From: Elusimicrobiota bacterium | Lineage (GTDB): Bacteria; CAYTYR01; UBA6262 | Direction: 5' to 3' | Assembly (NCBI GenBank): GCA_003153935.1 | Contig: PMCA01000011.1 | Span: 34,499-98,498 of the forward strand | Length of the DNA stretch: 64,000 nucleotides | Translations under genes and position numbers: made by a program | Notes under the pieces: model-generated | What the model was told of the DNA's origin: nothing | Seen by the model: only the letters and a program-made list of their open reading frames with translations | Database searches by the model: none | In this document: piece by piece, positions 18,571 through 28,989 of the stretch | How the letters are laid out: the number at the start of each line of letters is the position of its first letter | Numbering within the stretch: position 1 is the first letter of the stretch

Positions 18571-19125
18571 TTACTTCAGTATTATCTTACCGATATCTTT
18601 CCAGCTGTTCACCCGGGTGATGCCCGGATATTCCCCAAATTTTTTGTTCCACGGATAGTTCAGCAGCAGGACCTTTATCCCCAAGTCCGCCAGGTCCCGC
18701 GAATACTCGAATCGGTCCTCGATGAAATAGTCAAATTTTAATTTATGCGCCAGCACGTCGTGGTGCTTGGACTCTCCTGCCATGAACAGCAGCCGGGAAT
18801 ACGGTATTTTATTCATCTTCAGCCAGGACAGCGTTTCCTTTTTCAGGTAATCCGGCCGGGCGGTGATCAGGATGATGTCTTTTTTATTAAAGTGCTTCAG
18901 CACCGACAGAGCGCCGGGTATTACTTTTATTTTTTCCCACTTGCCCTGCGCGGAGAAGGTCTGCCAAAAGTCCTCTATCTGTACCAGACTAAGCCCGAAA
19001 CACTTCTGGTAATCAAAATAAACAACGTCCTTCCTGAGGAAAGGACGTTGATATATCTTTTGCAAATGCGCCCGGAATGACGGATCTGAATCCGCGAGCA
19101 CTCCGTCTATATCTATGCCGATCAT
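18571..19125 (-). CDS. HAD-superfamily 5'(3')-deoxyribonucleotidase-like protein (NT5C type)
   Basis: A 184-residue HAD hydrolase. Motif I is DIDGVLADSD (residues 4-13), with Asp4 and Asp6 as nucleophile and acid/base. Motif II is ITAR near 93, and motif IV is FIEDRFEYS near 135. The short alpha cap between motifs I and II fits the NT5C/YqfW nucleotidase group, which remove phosphate from (deoxy)nucleotides. It begins one base after pgi ends and is followed by a terminator. The substrate is not determined by sequence. Confidence 0.82.
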   Translation of the reverse strand: MIGIDIDGVLADSDPSFRAHLQKIYQRPFLRKDVVYFDYQKCFGLSLVQIEDFWQTFSAQGKWEKIKVIPGALSVLKHFNKKDIILITARPDYLKKETLSWLKMNKIPYSRLLFMAGESKHHDVLAHKLKFDYFIEDRFEYSRDLADLGIKVLLLNYPWNKKFGEYPGITRVNSWKDIGKIILK

Positions 19126-19126
19126 G

Positions 19127-20515
19127 TTAGACCTTATTGTTGCCTTTTACTTTATTGAGATTCTTTAAGATCTCTTTCCTCTGCGCTTCGTAACCCTTGC
19201 GGCCCATCAAAGCGTAAGTCAGGACTTTGCCCAGCTCCACGCCCGGCTGGTCAAAAGTGTTTATCTGCAGCAACTCACCCATATAGGCGGTGGCTAACTC
19301 AAATAAATATATTAATTGTCCCACGGTAAATTCATTGATCTCCGGCACAGTGATGGTCAAATTTGGCCGGTCGTTCTGCGCCAGGGCCAGGGCCGTGGCT
19401 TTTTCTTCTGTCAGTAATAGTTTATTGATCGTCTGGCCGCCCAGGAAATGACCGTCATATGTGGGAATGGTCATAGAATTTTTCAGCTTTTCTACGGACA
19501 GGATGGTGATGATCTTGTCAAAGGGCCCTTCCATATAAAGCTGTACCTGCGAATGCTGGTCGGTAACGCCCAGGGTCTTGACCGGGGTCGGGCCGACATT
19601 GATCTTCTTCCCTTTAGTATTAACCGCTTTTCCGAGTGATTCGGCCCAAAGCTGCGCGTACCAGTCGGCCAACTCCTTCAAATGCTGGGCGTAGGGCATC
19701 ATCACGGAGATAGTTTTGCCGCGGCGATACATCAGGTACTGGATGGCTGCGTACATCATCGCCGGGTTTTTCTGCAGGTTGCCCGCGGAACATATTTTAT
19801 CCATATAAGCGGCGCCAGCCAGCAGCTTTTCTATATCAATACCGCCAAAAGCCGCGCTGAGCAATCCGACCGGGGACAGGACCGAGAACCGGCCGCCTAC
19901 GTTCCTGGGTATGACCAACGAGAGGTAGGATTCTTTCTTCACTAATTCCCGCAGGTAGCCTTTATCTATATCAGTAGTAGCAATGATATTCTTTTTATAG
20001 TTGTTCCCCAGGCGTTTTTCCAGCTCTTTGCGGAAGATAAAGTATTGCGACATGGTTTCACTGGTGGTACCGCTCTTGGTGATCACGTTAAATAAGGTTT
20101 TTTTAACATCAATAACATCGAGCAGTCCCTTGACCATATCCGCGTCAACGTTATCCAGGACGAAAATACGCGGGAAGCCACGACGTTGGTTCTTGGGCAG
20201 GTAATTATAATATAAATGATTAAGGGAATTCTGCAGGAAGATATTTCCTAGGGCTGATCCGCCGATGCCCAATACCACAAAGTTCTCAAATTTGCCTTTT
20301 AATTTGGTTGCCAGACTTTTGATTTCCCTGGCTTCCTCGTTTTTATAAGGCAGCTCCATGAAACCGAGCGCGCCATCATCCCGCTTACGAGTGACCTCTT
20401 TTTGCGCTTTCAGCAGAGCCGATTGCATGGCTTTAAGTTGATTCTTTTTAAGGCCCTGGCTCTTAAGGACGCCTTCCAGGCAATTGGTGTAATCCAGCGT
20501 TATCCGTTCAGTCAT
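19127..20515 (-). CDS. pgi: Glucose-6-phosphate isomerase
   Basis: Interconverts glucose-6-phosphate and fructose-6-phosphate, linking glycolysis and the GlmS substrate supply. It has 462 residues. The SIS-type sugar-binding region shows VVLGIGGSALGN near 80-92 and ITKSGTTSETM near 145. The family signature GGRFSVLSPVGLLSAAF lies near 205 and the catalytic DQHSQVQLYMEGP near 315. The ATG overlaps the rlmD stop in an ATGA arrangement, showing translational coupling. Confidence 0.97.
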   Translation of the reverse strand: MTERITLDYTNCLEGVLKSQGLKKNQLKAMQSALLKAQKEVTRKRDDGALGFMELPYKNEEAREIKSLATKLKGKFENFVVLGIGGSALGNIFLQNSLNHLYYNYLPKNQRRGFPRIFVLDNVDADMVKGLLDVIDVKKTLFNVITKSGTTSETMSQYFIFRKELEKRLGNNYKKNIIATTDIDKGYLRELVKKESYLSLVIPRNVGGRFSVLSPVGLLSAAFGGIDIEKLLAGAAYMDKICSAGNLQKNPAMMYAAIQYLMYRRGKTISVMMPYAQHLKELADWYAQLWAESLGKAVNTKGKKINVGPTPVKTLGVTDQHSQVQLYMEGPFDKIITILSVEKLKNSMTIPTYDGHFLGGQTINKLLLTEEKATALALAQNDRPNLTITVPEINEFTVGQLIYLFELATAYMGELLQINTFDQPGVELGKVLTYALMGRKGYEAQRKEILKNLNKVKGNNKV

Positions 20516-21945
20516 TTAGGGACTTCCTCCTTGGTTTCTTTTACTTTAGTTACTTGTTTTTCTATTTTAGCTACGCATTCAATGTGAGCAGTCTGTGGGA
20601 ACATATCCACCGGCTGCACTACTTCCAGCTTATAATGTCTCTTGCCCAGTATCTGCAGGTCGCGCGCCAGGGTCGATGGCTCACAGGAAACATAAATAAT
20701 GCGCTTGGGCCCCAGATTGACGATCGCTTCCAACACCTTGGGCGAGCAGCCCTTACGCGGCGGATCAATGACAATAACTTCAGGTTTTACCTGCTGTTTA
20801 TGCAGGCGGTTGAGCACCAGTTCCGCTTCGCCTAAGCGAAATTCCACGTTTTCGATCTTGTTCCATTCCGTATTGGTCATGGCGTCTTTAACCGCGCTTT
20901 GCGCTGATTCGATACCGATAACTTTTTGCGCCCGGGGCGCCAGATACAGGGCGATAGCGCCCCCGCCGCTGTAAACATCCAGAACGATCTCTGTACCGGT
21001 CAAGCCGGCAAAATCTACCACGGTGTCATATAACTTTTTGGCCTGCCCGGTATTGGTCTGGAAAAAAGAGGTCGGGGAAATATCGAAAACCAGATCCTTG
21101 ATCTTCTCCTGGATCTTTGGCTTGCCGGCGATAACCAGGGTGTCTTCACCCAGGATGACGTTGGTCTTGGCTTTATTAATATTCTGGATAACGCTGGTAA
21201 CTTGCGGGAAAGCTGCCATTATTTTAGCGGCGATCTCCGCTTTGTTGGGGAAATCCTTTTCTTTAGTGACGAAGATCAGCATGCATTGGTTGGTGTTCAT
21301 GCCAGCGCGGATAATAATATGCCGGACCAGGCCGCGGTGCGTTTCTTCGTCGTACCCCGGCAATTCATGCTCGGCAAGCAACTGCCTGGCCAAGGCCAGT
21401 ATCTCATTAGCCGCTTCGGGCTGGATCAGGCATTTATCAATATCGATTATATGATGCGTGTCCTTGGCGTAGAAGCCGCAGATGAGATGGAGGCCTACCT
21501 TAAGCTGCATTTTATTACGGTAGTTAAATGGAGAATCTGAGGGAATAATGTCCAGTACATTTAGATTTTTAAAGCGGGCAATATAAGTCAGGGCGTCTTT
21601 CACCATGGCCGTCTTAAATTTCAGCTGGGTTTCGTAATTGATATGCTGCCAGTCGCAGCCGCCGCAGAAAAGCTTGCGCTCTACCTGTTCTTCCAGCTGG
21701 TAAAAGAAAGGGCACGGTGGCTTGATGCGGTTATTCGATGGTTGCAATATTTTGGTGATACGGGCGCGGGCGAAGTCCTTTTTCATCTCGGTGACTTCCG
21801 CTTCCACTTCATCGCCTGGACAGCCGTAAGGCAGGAAAACAGTAAATCCCCGGTAGCGGGCCAGGGCCTCGCCGCCAAAGATGAGGGTCTCTATTTTCAG
21901 GTTCACTTTTTCTTTTATCTCTAATGGCTTTACCAAAGTTGCCAC
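20512..21945 (-). CDS. 23S rRNA (uracil-5-)-methyltransferase, RumA/RlmD family
   Basis: An S-adenosylmethionine-dependent enzyme making 5-methyluridine in RNA; 477 residues. A TRAM-like RNA-binding domain (about 12-70) is followed by cysteines that can hold a 4Fe-4S cluster (CPFF and FCGGCDW, about 79-97). Next comes the methyltransferase domain with VLDVYSGGGAIALYLA near 318, IDPPRKGCS near 398, and the catalytic-cysteine motif VSCEPSTLARDL near 425. Firmicutes paralogues act on different uridines, so the exact target is not fixed. The start is GTG with AGGAG upstream. Confidence 0.92.
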   Translation of the reverse strand: MATLVKPLEIKEKVNLKIETLIFGGEALARYRGFTVFLPYGCPGDEVEAEVTEMKKDFARARITKILQPSNNRIKPPCPFFYQLEEQVERKLFCGGCDWQHINYETQLKFKTAMVKDALTYIARFKNLNVLDIIPSDSPFNYRNKMQLKVGLHLICGFYAKDTHHIIDIDKCLIQPEAANEILALARQLLAEHELPGYDEETHRGLVRHIIIRAGMNTNQCMLIFVTKEKDFPNKAEIAAKIMAAFPQVTSVIQNINKAKTNVILGEDTLVIAGKPKIQEKIKDLVFDISPTSFFQTNTGQAKKLYDTVVDFAGLTGTEIVLDVYSGGGAIALYLAPRAQKVIGIESAQSAVKDAMTNTEWNKIENVEFRLGEAELVLNRLHKQQVKPEVIVIDPPRKGCSPKVLEAIVNLGPKRIIYVSCEPSTLARDLQILGKRHYKLEVVQPVDMFPQTAHIECVAKIEKQVTKVKETKEEVPK

Positions 21946-21953
21946 ATCATCTC

Positions 21954-22244
21954 CTACATCATTTTTTCCAGGGCTTCTTTACCGGTCATGCCGACCTTGA
22001 CGCCAATTTTCGCGGCGGCGGTCGATATTTCTTCTACCTTAGCTGCAAATAGCTCATCTATATTGCTAACGCCGCGCACCACAGCCGCTATATCGCCCAG
22101 CTTCTCCGCCGCAGCCATATTCAGGTATCCGCACATGACAAAACCCCGCGGCGCCTGCGCGAATACCAGAATGGCATTATAGAACTCCACCTCATACCCC
22201 AGGGCCATACCCCTGTCCCACCTGATGACCGTTTCTTTCATCAT
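21954..22244 (-). CDS. DUF1805 (YunC-like) protein
   Basis: A 96-residue conserved protein. [20 protein letters not shown] and [11 protein letters not shown], with the C-terminal [15 protein letters not shown], match the DUF1805/YunC family closely over the whole length. Function is unknown. There is no signal peptide or membrane helix. It starts inside the last codons of gatB and ends 8 bases before the methyltransferase, so it is part of the same transcript. Confidence 0.85.
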   Translation of the reverse strand: MMKETVIRWDRGMALGYEVEFYNAILVFAQAPRGFVMCGYLNMAAAEKLGDIAAVVRGVSNIDELFAAKVEEISTAAAKIGVKVGMTGKEALEKMM

Positions 22245-23677
22245 GATAGTTTATCCTTTAAAATTTTATTTACCACTCCGGGGTTGGCTTTGCCCTGGGT
22301 CTTCTTCATTACCTGTCCCAGCAGGAAATTCAGGGCGGCCGTTTTCCCGGCTTTATATTCTTCCACTGACTTGGCGTTGGCCGCCAGAACTTCTTCGATT
22401 ATCTTGGCAATAGCGCCTTCATCGGATATCTGCACTAATCCTTTTTCTTTTACCACGACATCCGGCATCTTACCTGAAGCGAACATCTCTTCAAATACAG
22501 TCTTGGCTATCTTGCCGGAGATCGTGCCCTTATCTATCAATTCCAGCATCTCTCTCATGTGTTTCGGGGTTATCAAAGATTCTTTTATAGTTTTATTGGC
22601 GGCGTTGAGTTGCGCCAAAAGCTCGGTCATTATCCAGTTGGAAGCCGCCTTCGGATTAGCATAACCTTTAATGGTGGCTTCAAAATATTCCGATAAATTT
22701 TTATCGGCAGTCAATACGCCGGCATCGTACTCCGGTAAACTATATTCTTTAACGAATCTCTCCTTCTTCTGGGAGGATAATTCCGGCAGGGTCGCTTTTA
22801 TTGCCGCCAGCCACTTCTCATCCACTACCACCGGCACCAGGTCCGGCTCCGGGAAATAGCGGTAATCATGAGCTTCTTCCTTGGAGCGCATGGAAAAGGT
22901 CATTTCCTTGTCTGCGTCCCAGAGACGGGTCTCCTGTACGATTCTTTCGCCTTCTTCCGTGACCTTGATCTGCCGGGCGATCTCGTACTCAAGAGCCTTC
23001 TGCACGCCTTTGAAGGAGTTCATATTCTTGACTTCGGCTTTGGTGCCGAACTCTTTCTGGCCCACGGGGCGGATGCTGACGTTAGCGTCGCAGCGCAGGC
23101 TGCCCTCCTCCATGTTGCAGTCACTTACGTCTAAATATTCCAAGATGCTTTTTAGCGCGATTAAATAAGCGTGGGCTTCCTGCGGAGTGCGCATATCCGG
23201 CTCGGAGACTATCTCCATCAGCGGCACGCCGGTGCGGTTCAGGTCGACATAACTACCGTCTATCTGCCGCGAACCAACCTCGTGCAGAAGTTTGCCGGCG
23301 TCCTCTTCCAGATGGATACGGGTAATGCCTAGTCTTTTAGTTTTGCCGTCAACCTGCACATCCAGATATCCATGTTCGGATACGGGCTGGTCATATTGGG
23401 AAATCTGATAATTTTTGGGCAGATCAGGGTAAAAATACTGCTTCCTGGCAAACCGGCTTAGCGGATTAACTTTGCAATCAAGAGCCAGTGAAGTTTTAAT
23501 AATATATTCTATCGCGACTTTGTTCAATACCGGCAGGACACCGGGCATGCCGGTACAGACCGGGCAGATCTGGGTGTTGGGCTCGGCGCCGAACTGCGTG
23601 GAACAGCCGCAGAATATTTTCGATTTGGTTTTTAGCTGGGCATGCACTTCCAGCCCGATCACTGCTTCAAATTTCAT
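22241..23677 (-). CDS. gatB: Aspartyl/glutamyl-tRNA(Asn/Gln) amidotransferase subunit B
   Basis: The ATP-using, tRNA-binding subunit of GatCAB, which converts Glu-tRNA(Gln) or Asp-tRNA(Asn) to the amidated form. It has 478 residues. [20 protein letters not shown] opens the cradle domain. The CGCS...CPVC cysteines (about 23-41) can bind zinc. [27 protein letters not shown] and [16 protein letters not shown] are family signatures, and the C-terminal YqeY-like tail ends with [11 protein letters not shown]. It overlaps the gatA stop by a single base. Confidence 0.97.
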   Translation of the reverse strand: MKFEAVIGLEVHAQLKTKSKIFCGCSTQFGAEPNTQICPVCTGMPGVLPVLNKVAIEYIIKTSLALDCKVNPLSRFARKQYFYPDLPKNYQISQYDQPVSEHGYLDVQVDGKTKRLGITRIHLEEDAGKLLHEVGSRQIDGSYVDLNRTGVPLMEIVSEPDMRTPQEAHAYLIALKSILEYLDVSDCNMEEGSLRCDANVSIRPVGQKEFGTKAEVKNMNSFKGVQKALEYEIARQIKVTEEGERIVQETRLWDADKEMTFSMRSKEEAHDYRYFPEPDLVPVVVDEKWLAAIKATLPELSSQKKERFVKEYSLPEYDAGVLTADKNLSEYFEATIKGYANPKAASNWIMTELLAQLNAANKTIKESLITPKHMREMLELIDKGTISGKIAKTVFEEMFASGKMPDVVVKEKGLVQISDEGAIAKIIEEVLAANAKSVEEYKAGKTAALNFLLGQVMKKTQGKANPGVVNKILKDKLS

Positions 23678-25137
23678 TACAACCTCGGTTTTTCTTTGTG
23701 CCAGTTAGTGTTCTGTTCGTATGTATAGGCCGCCCGGAAGATGGCTTCCTCGTTAAAATGTTTGGCCATTACCTGCAATCCGATCGGCATCTTCTGCGAA
23801 GTGAAGCCGCAAGGCAGCGACATCGCCGGTATACCCGCCAGGTTCACGGAGATGGTAAAGATATCCGACAGATACATTTGCATCGGGTCGTCCATCTTTT
23901 CACCGATCTTGAACGCCGCAGATGGCGCGGTTGGCGTTATGATCACATCTACCTTCTTAAAAGCTTCTTCAAAATCATTTTTAATCATAGTTCTGACTTT
24001 TTGCGCTTTTAAATAATAAGCGTCGTAGTATCCGCTGGAGAGAGCGTAAGTCCCCAGCATGATCCGGCGCTTCACTTCCGGACCAAATCCTTCTCCCCGG
24101 GTTTTTTCATATTGTTCCAGCAGGTCGTTGGCATCAGGGGTCCGGTAGCCGTACTTGACCCCATCATAACGCGCCAGGTTGGCACTGGCCTCCGAAGGGG
24201 CCAGTATATAGTAAACCGCCAGGCAGTATTCAGTATTGGGCAAGCTGATCTCTATTATCTGTGCTCCCAGTTTCTCCAATAGCTTAATGGCTTCCCGGAC
24301 GCTCTTTTCCACCTCTTTGTCCATGCCTTCCACAAAATACTCTTTAGGGATGCCTATTTTCATTCCCTTTACGTTGTTTTGTAATGATTTGAGATAATCA
24401 GGCGCGAGTATATTGGCGCTGGTAGAGTCTTTAGGGTCGTATTTAGCAATAACATTCATCAACAGGGCGGCATCGGTCACGTCTTTGGTCAGAGGGCCGA
24501 TCTGGTCCAGCGAAGAGGCAAAAGCCACTAAGCCAAAACGCGATACCCGTCCATAAGTGGGCTTCAGGCCCACAATACCGCAGCAGGAGGCCGGCTGGCG
24601 GATGGACCCGCCGGTATCTGAGCCTAACGCCATGATCGCTTCATCGGCGGCCATTGTCGCGGCGCTGCCGCCACTAGAACCGCCGGGGATAGCCTGCAGA
24701 TTCCACGGGTTGAAAGTCTTGCCGAAAAAGCTGGTTTCCGTGGAAGAGCCCATGGCAAATTCGTCCATATTCGTTTTACCGGTGAAAACAGCGCCCTCGG
24801 CGCTTAGCAAATCTATTATTGTTGCGTTATAGGGGGAAATGAAATTATTGAGTATCTTTGAGGAACAAGTACACTTGGTACCTTTAATGTTCATATTATC
24901 TTTAATAGCGATGGGAATACCAGCCAACAAGCCGGCTTCTTTACCAGCCGCTATCTTCGCGTCTACTTCCGCCGCCTGGGCCAAGGCCTTGTCCTTAAGT
25001 AAAGTGACATAAGCCTTAACTTTAGGCTCAACGGCTTCTATGCGCTTAAAGACATTTTCGGTAACTTCTTTGGAAGTCACTTCTTTATTTTTTATTTTGG
25101 CAGTTAATTCATGCGCTGTCAGATTAAATAAATCCAT
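23677..25137 (-). CDS. gatA: Aspartyl/glutamyl-tRNA(Asn/Gln) amidotransferase subunit A
   Basis: The glutaminase subunit of GatCAB, an amidase-signature enzyme. The Ser-cisSer-Lys triad is visible: Lys in IPIAIKDN near 79, and the two serines in [10 protein letters not shown] and [11 protein letters not shown] (about 150-180). It has 486 residues, typical. The order gatC, a small cyclophilin-like gene, gatA, gatB implies one operon supplying the complex in near-equal amounts. The C-terminus ([12 protein letters not shown]) is normal. Confidence 0.97.
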   Translation of the reverse strand: MDLFNLTAHELTAKIKNKEVTSKEVTENVFKRIEAVEPKVKAYVTLLKDKALAQAAEVDAKIAAGKEAGLLAGIPIAIKDNMNIKGTKCTCSSKILNNFISPYNATIIDLLSAEGAVFTGKTNMDEFAMGSSTETSFFGKTFNPWNLQAIPGGSSGGSAATMAADEAIMALGSDTGGSIRQPASCCGIVGLKPTYGRVSRFGLVAFASSLDQIGPLTKDVTDAALLMNVIAKYDPKDSTSANILAPDYLKSLQNNVKGMKIGIPKEYFVEGMDKEVEKSVREAIKLLEKLGAQIIEISLPNTEYCLAVYYILAPSEASANLARYDGVKYGYRTPDANDLLEQYEKTRGEGFGPEVKRRIMLGTYALSSGYYDAYYLKAQKVRTMIKNDFEEAFKKVDVIITPTAPSAAFKIGEKMDDPMQMYLSDIFTISVNLAGIPAMSLPCGFTSQKMPIGLQVMAKHFNEEAIFRAAYTYEQNTNWHKEKPRL

Positions 25138-25144
25138 TTGATCC

Positions 25145-25519
25145 TTAGCCCTCTTTTTTTTCTACCGTAATCCATTCCCCGTCTTTAACTTTTTCCCATT
25201 CTTCGGCTTTACCCTTTAGCCTGCCTATTATATTCACCGCGCTGGCGGGCTTGATATGTCCTTCGCTGGACAAGGGCGTTAAGCCAAAGAAAATACAGAA
25301 GCAATTCCCCTGGGGCCAATAGGCTAAATCCCCGATTTTTACTTCATCCATGCCATTTTCCAGGGCGGTTTTTACCGGAATTTCAAAGTATATTTCTTCT
25401 CCCCAGGTATTGACTTCGGTGGCCAGCGGCAGGGCGTCCCAAATAGCTTGCGCAGTCCGACTGTTATTAAGCTCGGCTTCCATCTTAACTTTTTCAGTCT
25501 TAATTATGACCTTTTTCAC
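25145..25519 (-). CDS. Cyclophilin-like fold protein (DUF369-type)
   Basis: A 124-residue protein. [47 protein letters not shown] and the closing VNIIGRL fit the small bacterial/archaeal cyclophilin-like family (PF04126 type). No enzymatic role is established for this family to my knowledge. The start is GTG and overlaps the gatC stop in a GTGA arrangement. Its position between gatC and gatA is unusual and suggests simple co-transcription rather than a role in amidotransfer. Confidence 0.82.
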   Translation of the reverse strand: MKKVIIKTEKVKMEAELNNSRTAQAIWDALPLATEVNTWGEEIYFEIPVKTALENGMDEVKIGDLAYWPQGNCFCIFFGLTPLSSEGHIKPASAVNIIGRLKGKAEEWEKVKDGEWITVEKKEG

Positions 25520-25803
25520 TCAATGACCTTTTTTACCTTATAGAATCCTTCCGCCTGTTCCGGGGCGTTGGCCAGCATTTCCTCCCGGGAGAGACTGGGC
25601 TGAACCTTATCTTCGCGCCAGACATTGTTCAACGGGAGCACATGGCTGGTTGGTTCCACGTTTTTGGTATCCAAACTGTTCAACTTGTCCATATATTGCA
25701 ATATGGAATCAAGCTGAGCGGTCATTTTCTCTTTTTCCGCTTCGCTTAGCGCCAACCTGGCCAGTCTCGCCACATATTCCACTTCTTTTTTGGTTATTTT
25801 CAT
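25516..25803 (-). CDS. gatC: Aspartyl/glutamyl-tRNA(Asn/Gln) amidotransferase subunit C
   Basis: A small subunit (95 residues) that wraps around GatA and GatB. EVEYVARLARLALSEAEKEK, LDSILQYMDKLNSLDT and EPTSHVLPLNNVWREDKV are typical. I placed the start at the ATG at 25801-25803, which lies just after the uvrD stop and has AGGGAC upstream. A longer in-frame reading would add 25 unrelated residues from inside uvrD. Confidence 0.95.
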   Translation of the reverse strand: MKITKKEVEYVARLARLALSEAEKEKMTAQLDSILQYMDKLNSLDTKNVEPTSHVLPLNNVWREDKVQPSLSREEMLANAPEQAEGFYKVKKVIE

Positions 25804-25819
25804 ATTAGTCCCTATTATA

Positions 25820-27979
25820 TCACAATTTCTTGAGATTTGCAGCCTTAACCAGGAGTTTTTTGCGCCCGGAACGGTCAAAATCCACTATAACCTTCTGGTC
25901 GCTGCCGGAACCGGAAACCTCCACTATCGAGCCCTCTCCGAACACTTCATGCGCGATGCGCTGGCCGCGCCTGAACCCGTTGGTTTCCGGTACGGACTGC
26001 ATGGGGAATGGCTGGCTGTTATCTGTGAAAGATTCCTGGGCCGGGTTCTCCGCCAGCTCCGCTTCCAGGATAAACCGGGATGGTATATTCCATCTCCGGA
26101 CCCCGTTCATCCGTCGTTCTGCGGCGCTGGTCAAGACCAGTCTTTTTTTGGCCCTGGTCATGCCCACGTAACAAAGTCTTCTCTCCTCTTCCAGTTCTAT
26201 CTCCGATTCAATGGAGTTTATATGCGGCAGCAAGCCCTCTTCCAGCCCCACCATGAAAACATGATTGAATTCCAGTCCTTTGGCCAGATGCAGGGTCATC
26301 AGGGTTACATAATTTTTTTCCTGCTGCCAGGTATCAAGATCGGAGATGAGAGCGATCTGTTCCAGGTAAGCTTCCAGGGTTTTATTCTCGCTTTGTTCCT
26401 CAAATTCCTTAATAGCGGAGATGAGTTCCTTCACGTTCTCGACACGGCCCTCGCCTTCGTCGGTGCCGTCCTCCAGGCTCTTAATATACCCGGATTCTTC
26501 GATAACCTTAATAGCCAGCTCGCTGGCGGATAGGACGGACTTATCCCTGCGCCATTCATCTATCTTCTGCAGGAACTGTTTTATGACCGTCCGCACTCTA
26601 TCTTTCAAACCCTCTACCAGGTCCGCCTGGTGCAAAACATCGACTAAACCGCGCTCCTGTTTCTGTCCATACTTTTCTATCAGGTCCAGGCTGGTCTTGC
26701 CGATACCACGGTTAGGGATGTTGATTATCCTCTGTAAATTGAGCGAATCCTGCGAATTGATGATCACCCGCAAGTAAGCCAAGATGTCTTTGACTTCACG
26801 GCGTTCATAAAACCGCTGGCCGCCGACTATCATATGGGGCAGGTTCGCCCGCCGGAACGCGTCCTCCAGTACCCGGGACTGGGCGTTGGTGCGGTAAAAC
26901 ACGGCTATCTCCCGCGGCATGATGTCTTCGCGGACCAGCCGGCCGATCTCCCCGGCGATAAAATTGGCTTCCTCGATCTCGTTGGCTACCTGGTAAAAAT
27001 TGACCGGGTCACCCTTGCTGTTATCGGTCCAGAGTTCCTTATCTTTACGATAGCGGTTGTTCTGGATAACTTTGTGGGCGGATTCTAAAATATTTTCGGT
27101 GGAGCGGTAATTCTGCTCCAGCTTGATCACCAGGCACTGCTGGTAATCCTTCTCAAAGTCGAGGATGTTACGGATATCAGCGCCGCGGAACATATAGATG
27201 CTCTGGTCCTCGTCACCTACCACGCAGATGTTCTTGTGGGTATGCGCCAGCATCTTGGTCAGGATATATTGCGCGTGGTTCGTATCCTGGTATTCGTCCA
27301 CCATCAGGTACTGAAAACGGTCCTGGTATTGTTTCAGGACTTCCGGCTGCTTTTGCCAAAGCTGCACGGTCAGCATGATCAGGTCGCCAAAATCCAGCGC
27401 GTTATTGCTTTTTAATTTGGCCTGGTATCTTCTGTAAATCTCTCCGATAACCTGGCGGAAATTGCTCTGGCTGGCGCTGGCGTAGATCTGGTAGGACTCA
27501 TGGTCCAGCAAGTCGTCTTTGGCTTTGTCAATAATACTCGCAATCTCCCGGGGTCGGGACTTTTTCTCATCCAGGTTCATTTCCCGTAGGCACTGCTTTA
27601 TCAGGCGCAGGGAATCATCATCGTCATATATGACGAAACTTCGTTGATAGCCCAGTTTTTCTATATCCTGGCGCAGCACGCGGACGCAGAATGAATGATA
27701 GGTAGAGACCAAGGGCGCCGCCTGGTGAGCCTGGCCGGAAGATTCCTGGAGCAGTTTATGAACCCTAACCCGCATCTCTTCCGCGGCTTTGTTGGTAAAG
27801 GTTACGGCCAGGATATTCCAGCTGGGAATGCCCTGGGCCAATAAATAAGCCACACGGTAGGTGATCACCCGCGTCTTGCCGCTGCCGGCGCCGGCTATGA
27901 TCAATAGCGGTCCATCGACGTGCTGGACCGCTTTACGCTGCTGCTCATTGAGTTGCGCTAATAACTGCTCCGTGTTCAT
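25820..27979 (-). CDS. UvrD/PcrA-type superfamily 1 DNA helicase
   Basis: A 3'-5' helicase for nucleotide-excision and replication repair. Motif I is AGAGSGKTRV near 30, motif Ia TFTNKAAEEM near 60, motif II DEYQDTN near 230, motif III GDEDQSIYMFRGAD near 255, motif IV EQNYRST near 290, motif V MTLHLAKGLEF near 570, and motif VI EERRLCYVGMTRAKKRL near 605. It has 719 residues. The C-terminus has a Tudor-like segment (FGEGSIVEVSGSGSDQKVIVDF), as in PcrA. It is preceded by the terminator of the chemotaxis operon. Confidence 0.95.
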   Translation of the reverse strand: MNTEQLLAQLNEQQRKAVQHVDGPLLIIAGAGSGKTRVITYRVAYLLAQGIPSWNILAVTFTNKAAEEMRVRVHKLLQESSGQAHQAAPLVSTYHSFCVRVLRQDIEKLGYQRSFVIYDDDDSLRLIKQCLREMNLDEKKSRPREIASIIDKAKDDLLDHESYQIYASASQSNFRQVIGEIYRRYQAKLKSNNALDFGDLIMLTVQLWQKQPEVLKQYQDRFQYLMVDEYQDTNHAQYILTKMLAHTHKNICVVGDEDQSIYMFRGADIRNILDFEKDYQQCLVIKLEQNYRSTENILESAHKVIQNNRYRKDKELWTDNSKGDPVNFYQVANEIEEANFIAGEIGRLVREDIMPREIAVFYRTNAQSRVLEDAFRRANLPHMIVGGQRFYERREVKDILAYLRVIINSQDSLNLQRIINIPNRGIGKTSLDLIEKYGQKQERGLVDVLHQADLVEGLKDRVRTVIKQFLQKIDEWRRDKSVLSASELAIKVIEESGYIKSLEDGTDEGEGRVENVKELISAIKEFEEQSENKTLEAYLEQIALISDLDTWQQEKNYVTLMTLHLAKGLEFNHVFMVGLEEGLLPHINSIESEIELEEERRLCYVGMTRAKKRLVLTSAAERRMNGVRRWNIPSRFILEAELAENPAQESFTDNSQPFPMQSVPETNGFRRGQRIAHEVFGEGSIVEVSGSGSDQKVIVDFDRSGRKKLLVKAANLKKL

Positions 27980-27997
27980 AACGAGACTTTATCCTTC

Positions 27998-28044
27998 AAT
28001 AAAAAAATAACAGGCCAATCCTTAAAGTTGCAGAGATCAGCCTG
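27998..28044 (-). terminator. Terminator of the chemosensory operon
   Basis: A 10-bp stem with two wobble pairs (28011-28020 with 28035-28044) and a 14-base loop is followed on the minus strand by TTATTTTTTTATTG. It lies 20 bases after the last cheY-like gene. Confidence 0.75.
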
Positions 28045-28064
28045 GTAAAGTATTCCAGTAATTG

Positions 28065-28454
28065 CTATTTCGCGTTCTTGGCTTGCAATAGCTCTCTTAC
28101 CTTCGCAACTAGATCATCTAACTCAAAGGGCTTCCCCATGTAGACATTCGCGCCTGCCTGCCGCCCCTTTTCCTCATCATCCTCGTTCACCCGGGCGGTC
28201 AGCATGATAATAGGAATATTGCTGTATTTTTCATCGCTTTTCAGGAGCTTGCATACTTCGTAACCGTTCATTTTGGGCAGCATTAGGTCCAGCACCATCA
28301 GGTCAGGGAGTTCGCTTTTGGCCTTGTTAAGCGCTTTTTCACCATCATCAGCCGTGATGACTTCAAAACCACTATCCTTTAAAATAGTCTCTATAATTTC
28401 CAGTATGAAGGGTGAATCATCCACTACCAGGATCTTTGCGTTTTTTTCCATCAT
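28065..28454 (-). CDS. Single-domain response regulator (CheY/PilH-like)
   Basis: A 129-residue REC domain. The acidic pair is VVDDS (residues 11-13), the phosphoacceptor is Asp56 in VLDLMLPKMNGYEV, followed by a Thr in MLTAR and a Lys in MGKPF. The YEVCKLLKSDEKYSNIPIIML segment resembles the PilG/PilH group of twitching-motility regulators more than flagellar CheY. It is the last gene of the che operon, 29 bases after cheD. Its partner could be CheA or the hybrid kinase. Confidence 0.9.
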   Translation of the reverse strand: MMEKNAKILVVDDSPFILEIIETILKDSGFEVITADDGEKALNKAKSELPDLMVLDLMLPKMNGYEVCKLLKSDEKYSNIPIIMLTARVNEDDEEKGRQAGANVYMGKPFELDDLVAKVRELLQAKNAK

Positions 28455-28483
28455 CTTCCCCCTGCTCCCCGATATTACGAATG

Positions 28484-28969
28484 TTATAACCGGTTAACCC
28501 CGTACTTTATCGACTTGACCGTTACTTCGCCATTATCCAGATTGAACTCTACGCTCTTGCCGCAGTCCCCGCCGGTATCTTCGGCGACGATACGGATATT
28601 CTCTTTGCTCAGGATGTCTTTAGTGGCCTGCACGTTCCGCTGGCCGATATTGCCGAGCGGTTCCGCCAGCACATTGGCGAACATTTGCGCGCCGCCTACT
28701 ATTTTCGCCCAGGTGGTGGTTTTTAATGCCCCGAGTTGTTTCATCATGCCCAGCATTTCCGGCACCGCGGTGTCGGCGAATTTGGCCGGATTGGAGCGGA
28801 TCTTGGAAAAAGCGGTGCTGGGCAGCATGATGTGGGCCAAGCCGCCCACCTTATGCACTGAATCATACAAAATAATTGCAACACAGGAACCCAACGCATT
28901 TGTAATTATTTTATTTGGCGCAGTACTGACTTTTAAGTCGGCTATTCCTACCTTAATCTGTTCGTCCAT
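28484..28969 (-). CDS. cheD: Chemoreceptor glutamine deamidase CheD
   Basis: Deamidates glutamines on chemoreceptors and binds CheC. It has 161 residues. The catalytic Cys29 in ALGSCVAI and His46 in GGLAHIMLP are both present. The later KIVGGAQMF and NIGQRNV segments match the family. It follows the two cheC genes, the usual CheC-CheD pairing. Its substrates, methyl-accepting receptors, are not encoded in this window. Confidence 0.93.
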   Translation of the reverse strand: MDEQIKVGIADLKVSTAPNKIITNALGSCVAIILYDSVHKVGGLAHIMLPSTAFSKIRSNPAKFADTAVPEMLGMMKQLGALKTTTWAKIVGGAQMFANVLAEPLGNIGQRNVQATKDILSKENIRIVAEDTGGDCGKSVEFNLDNGEVTVKSIKYGVNRL

Positions 28970-28989
28970 TATATCTCCCTTAATATTTA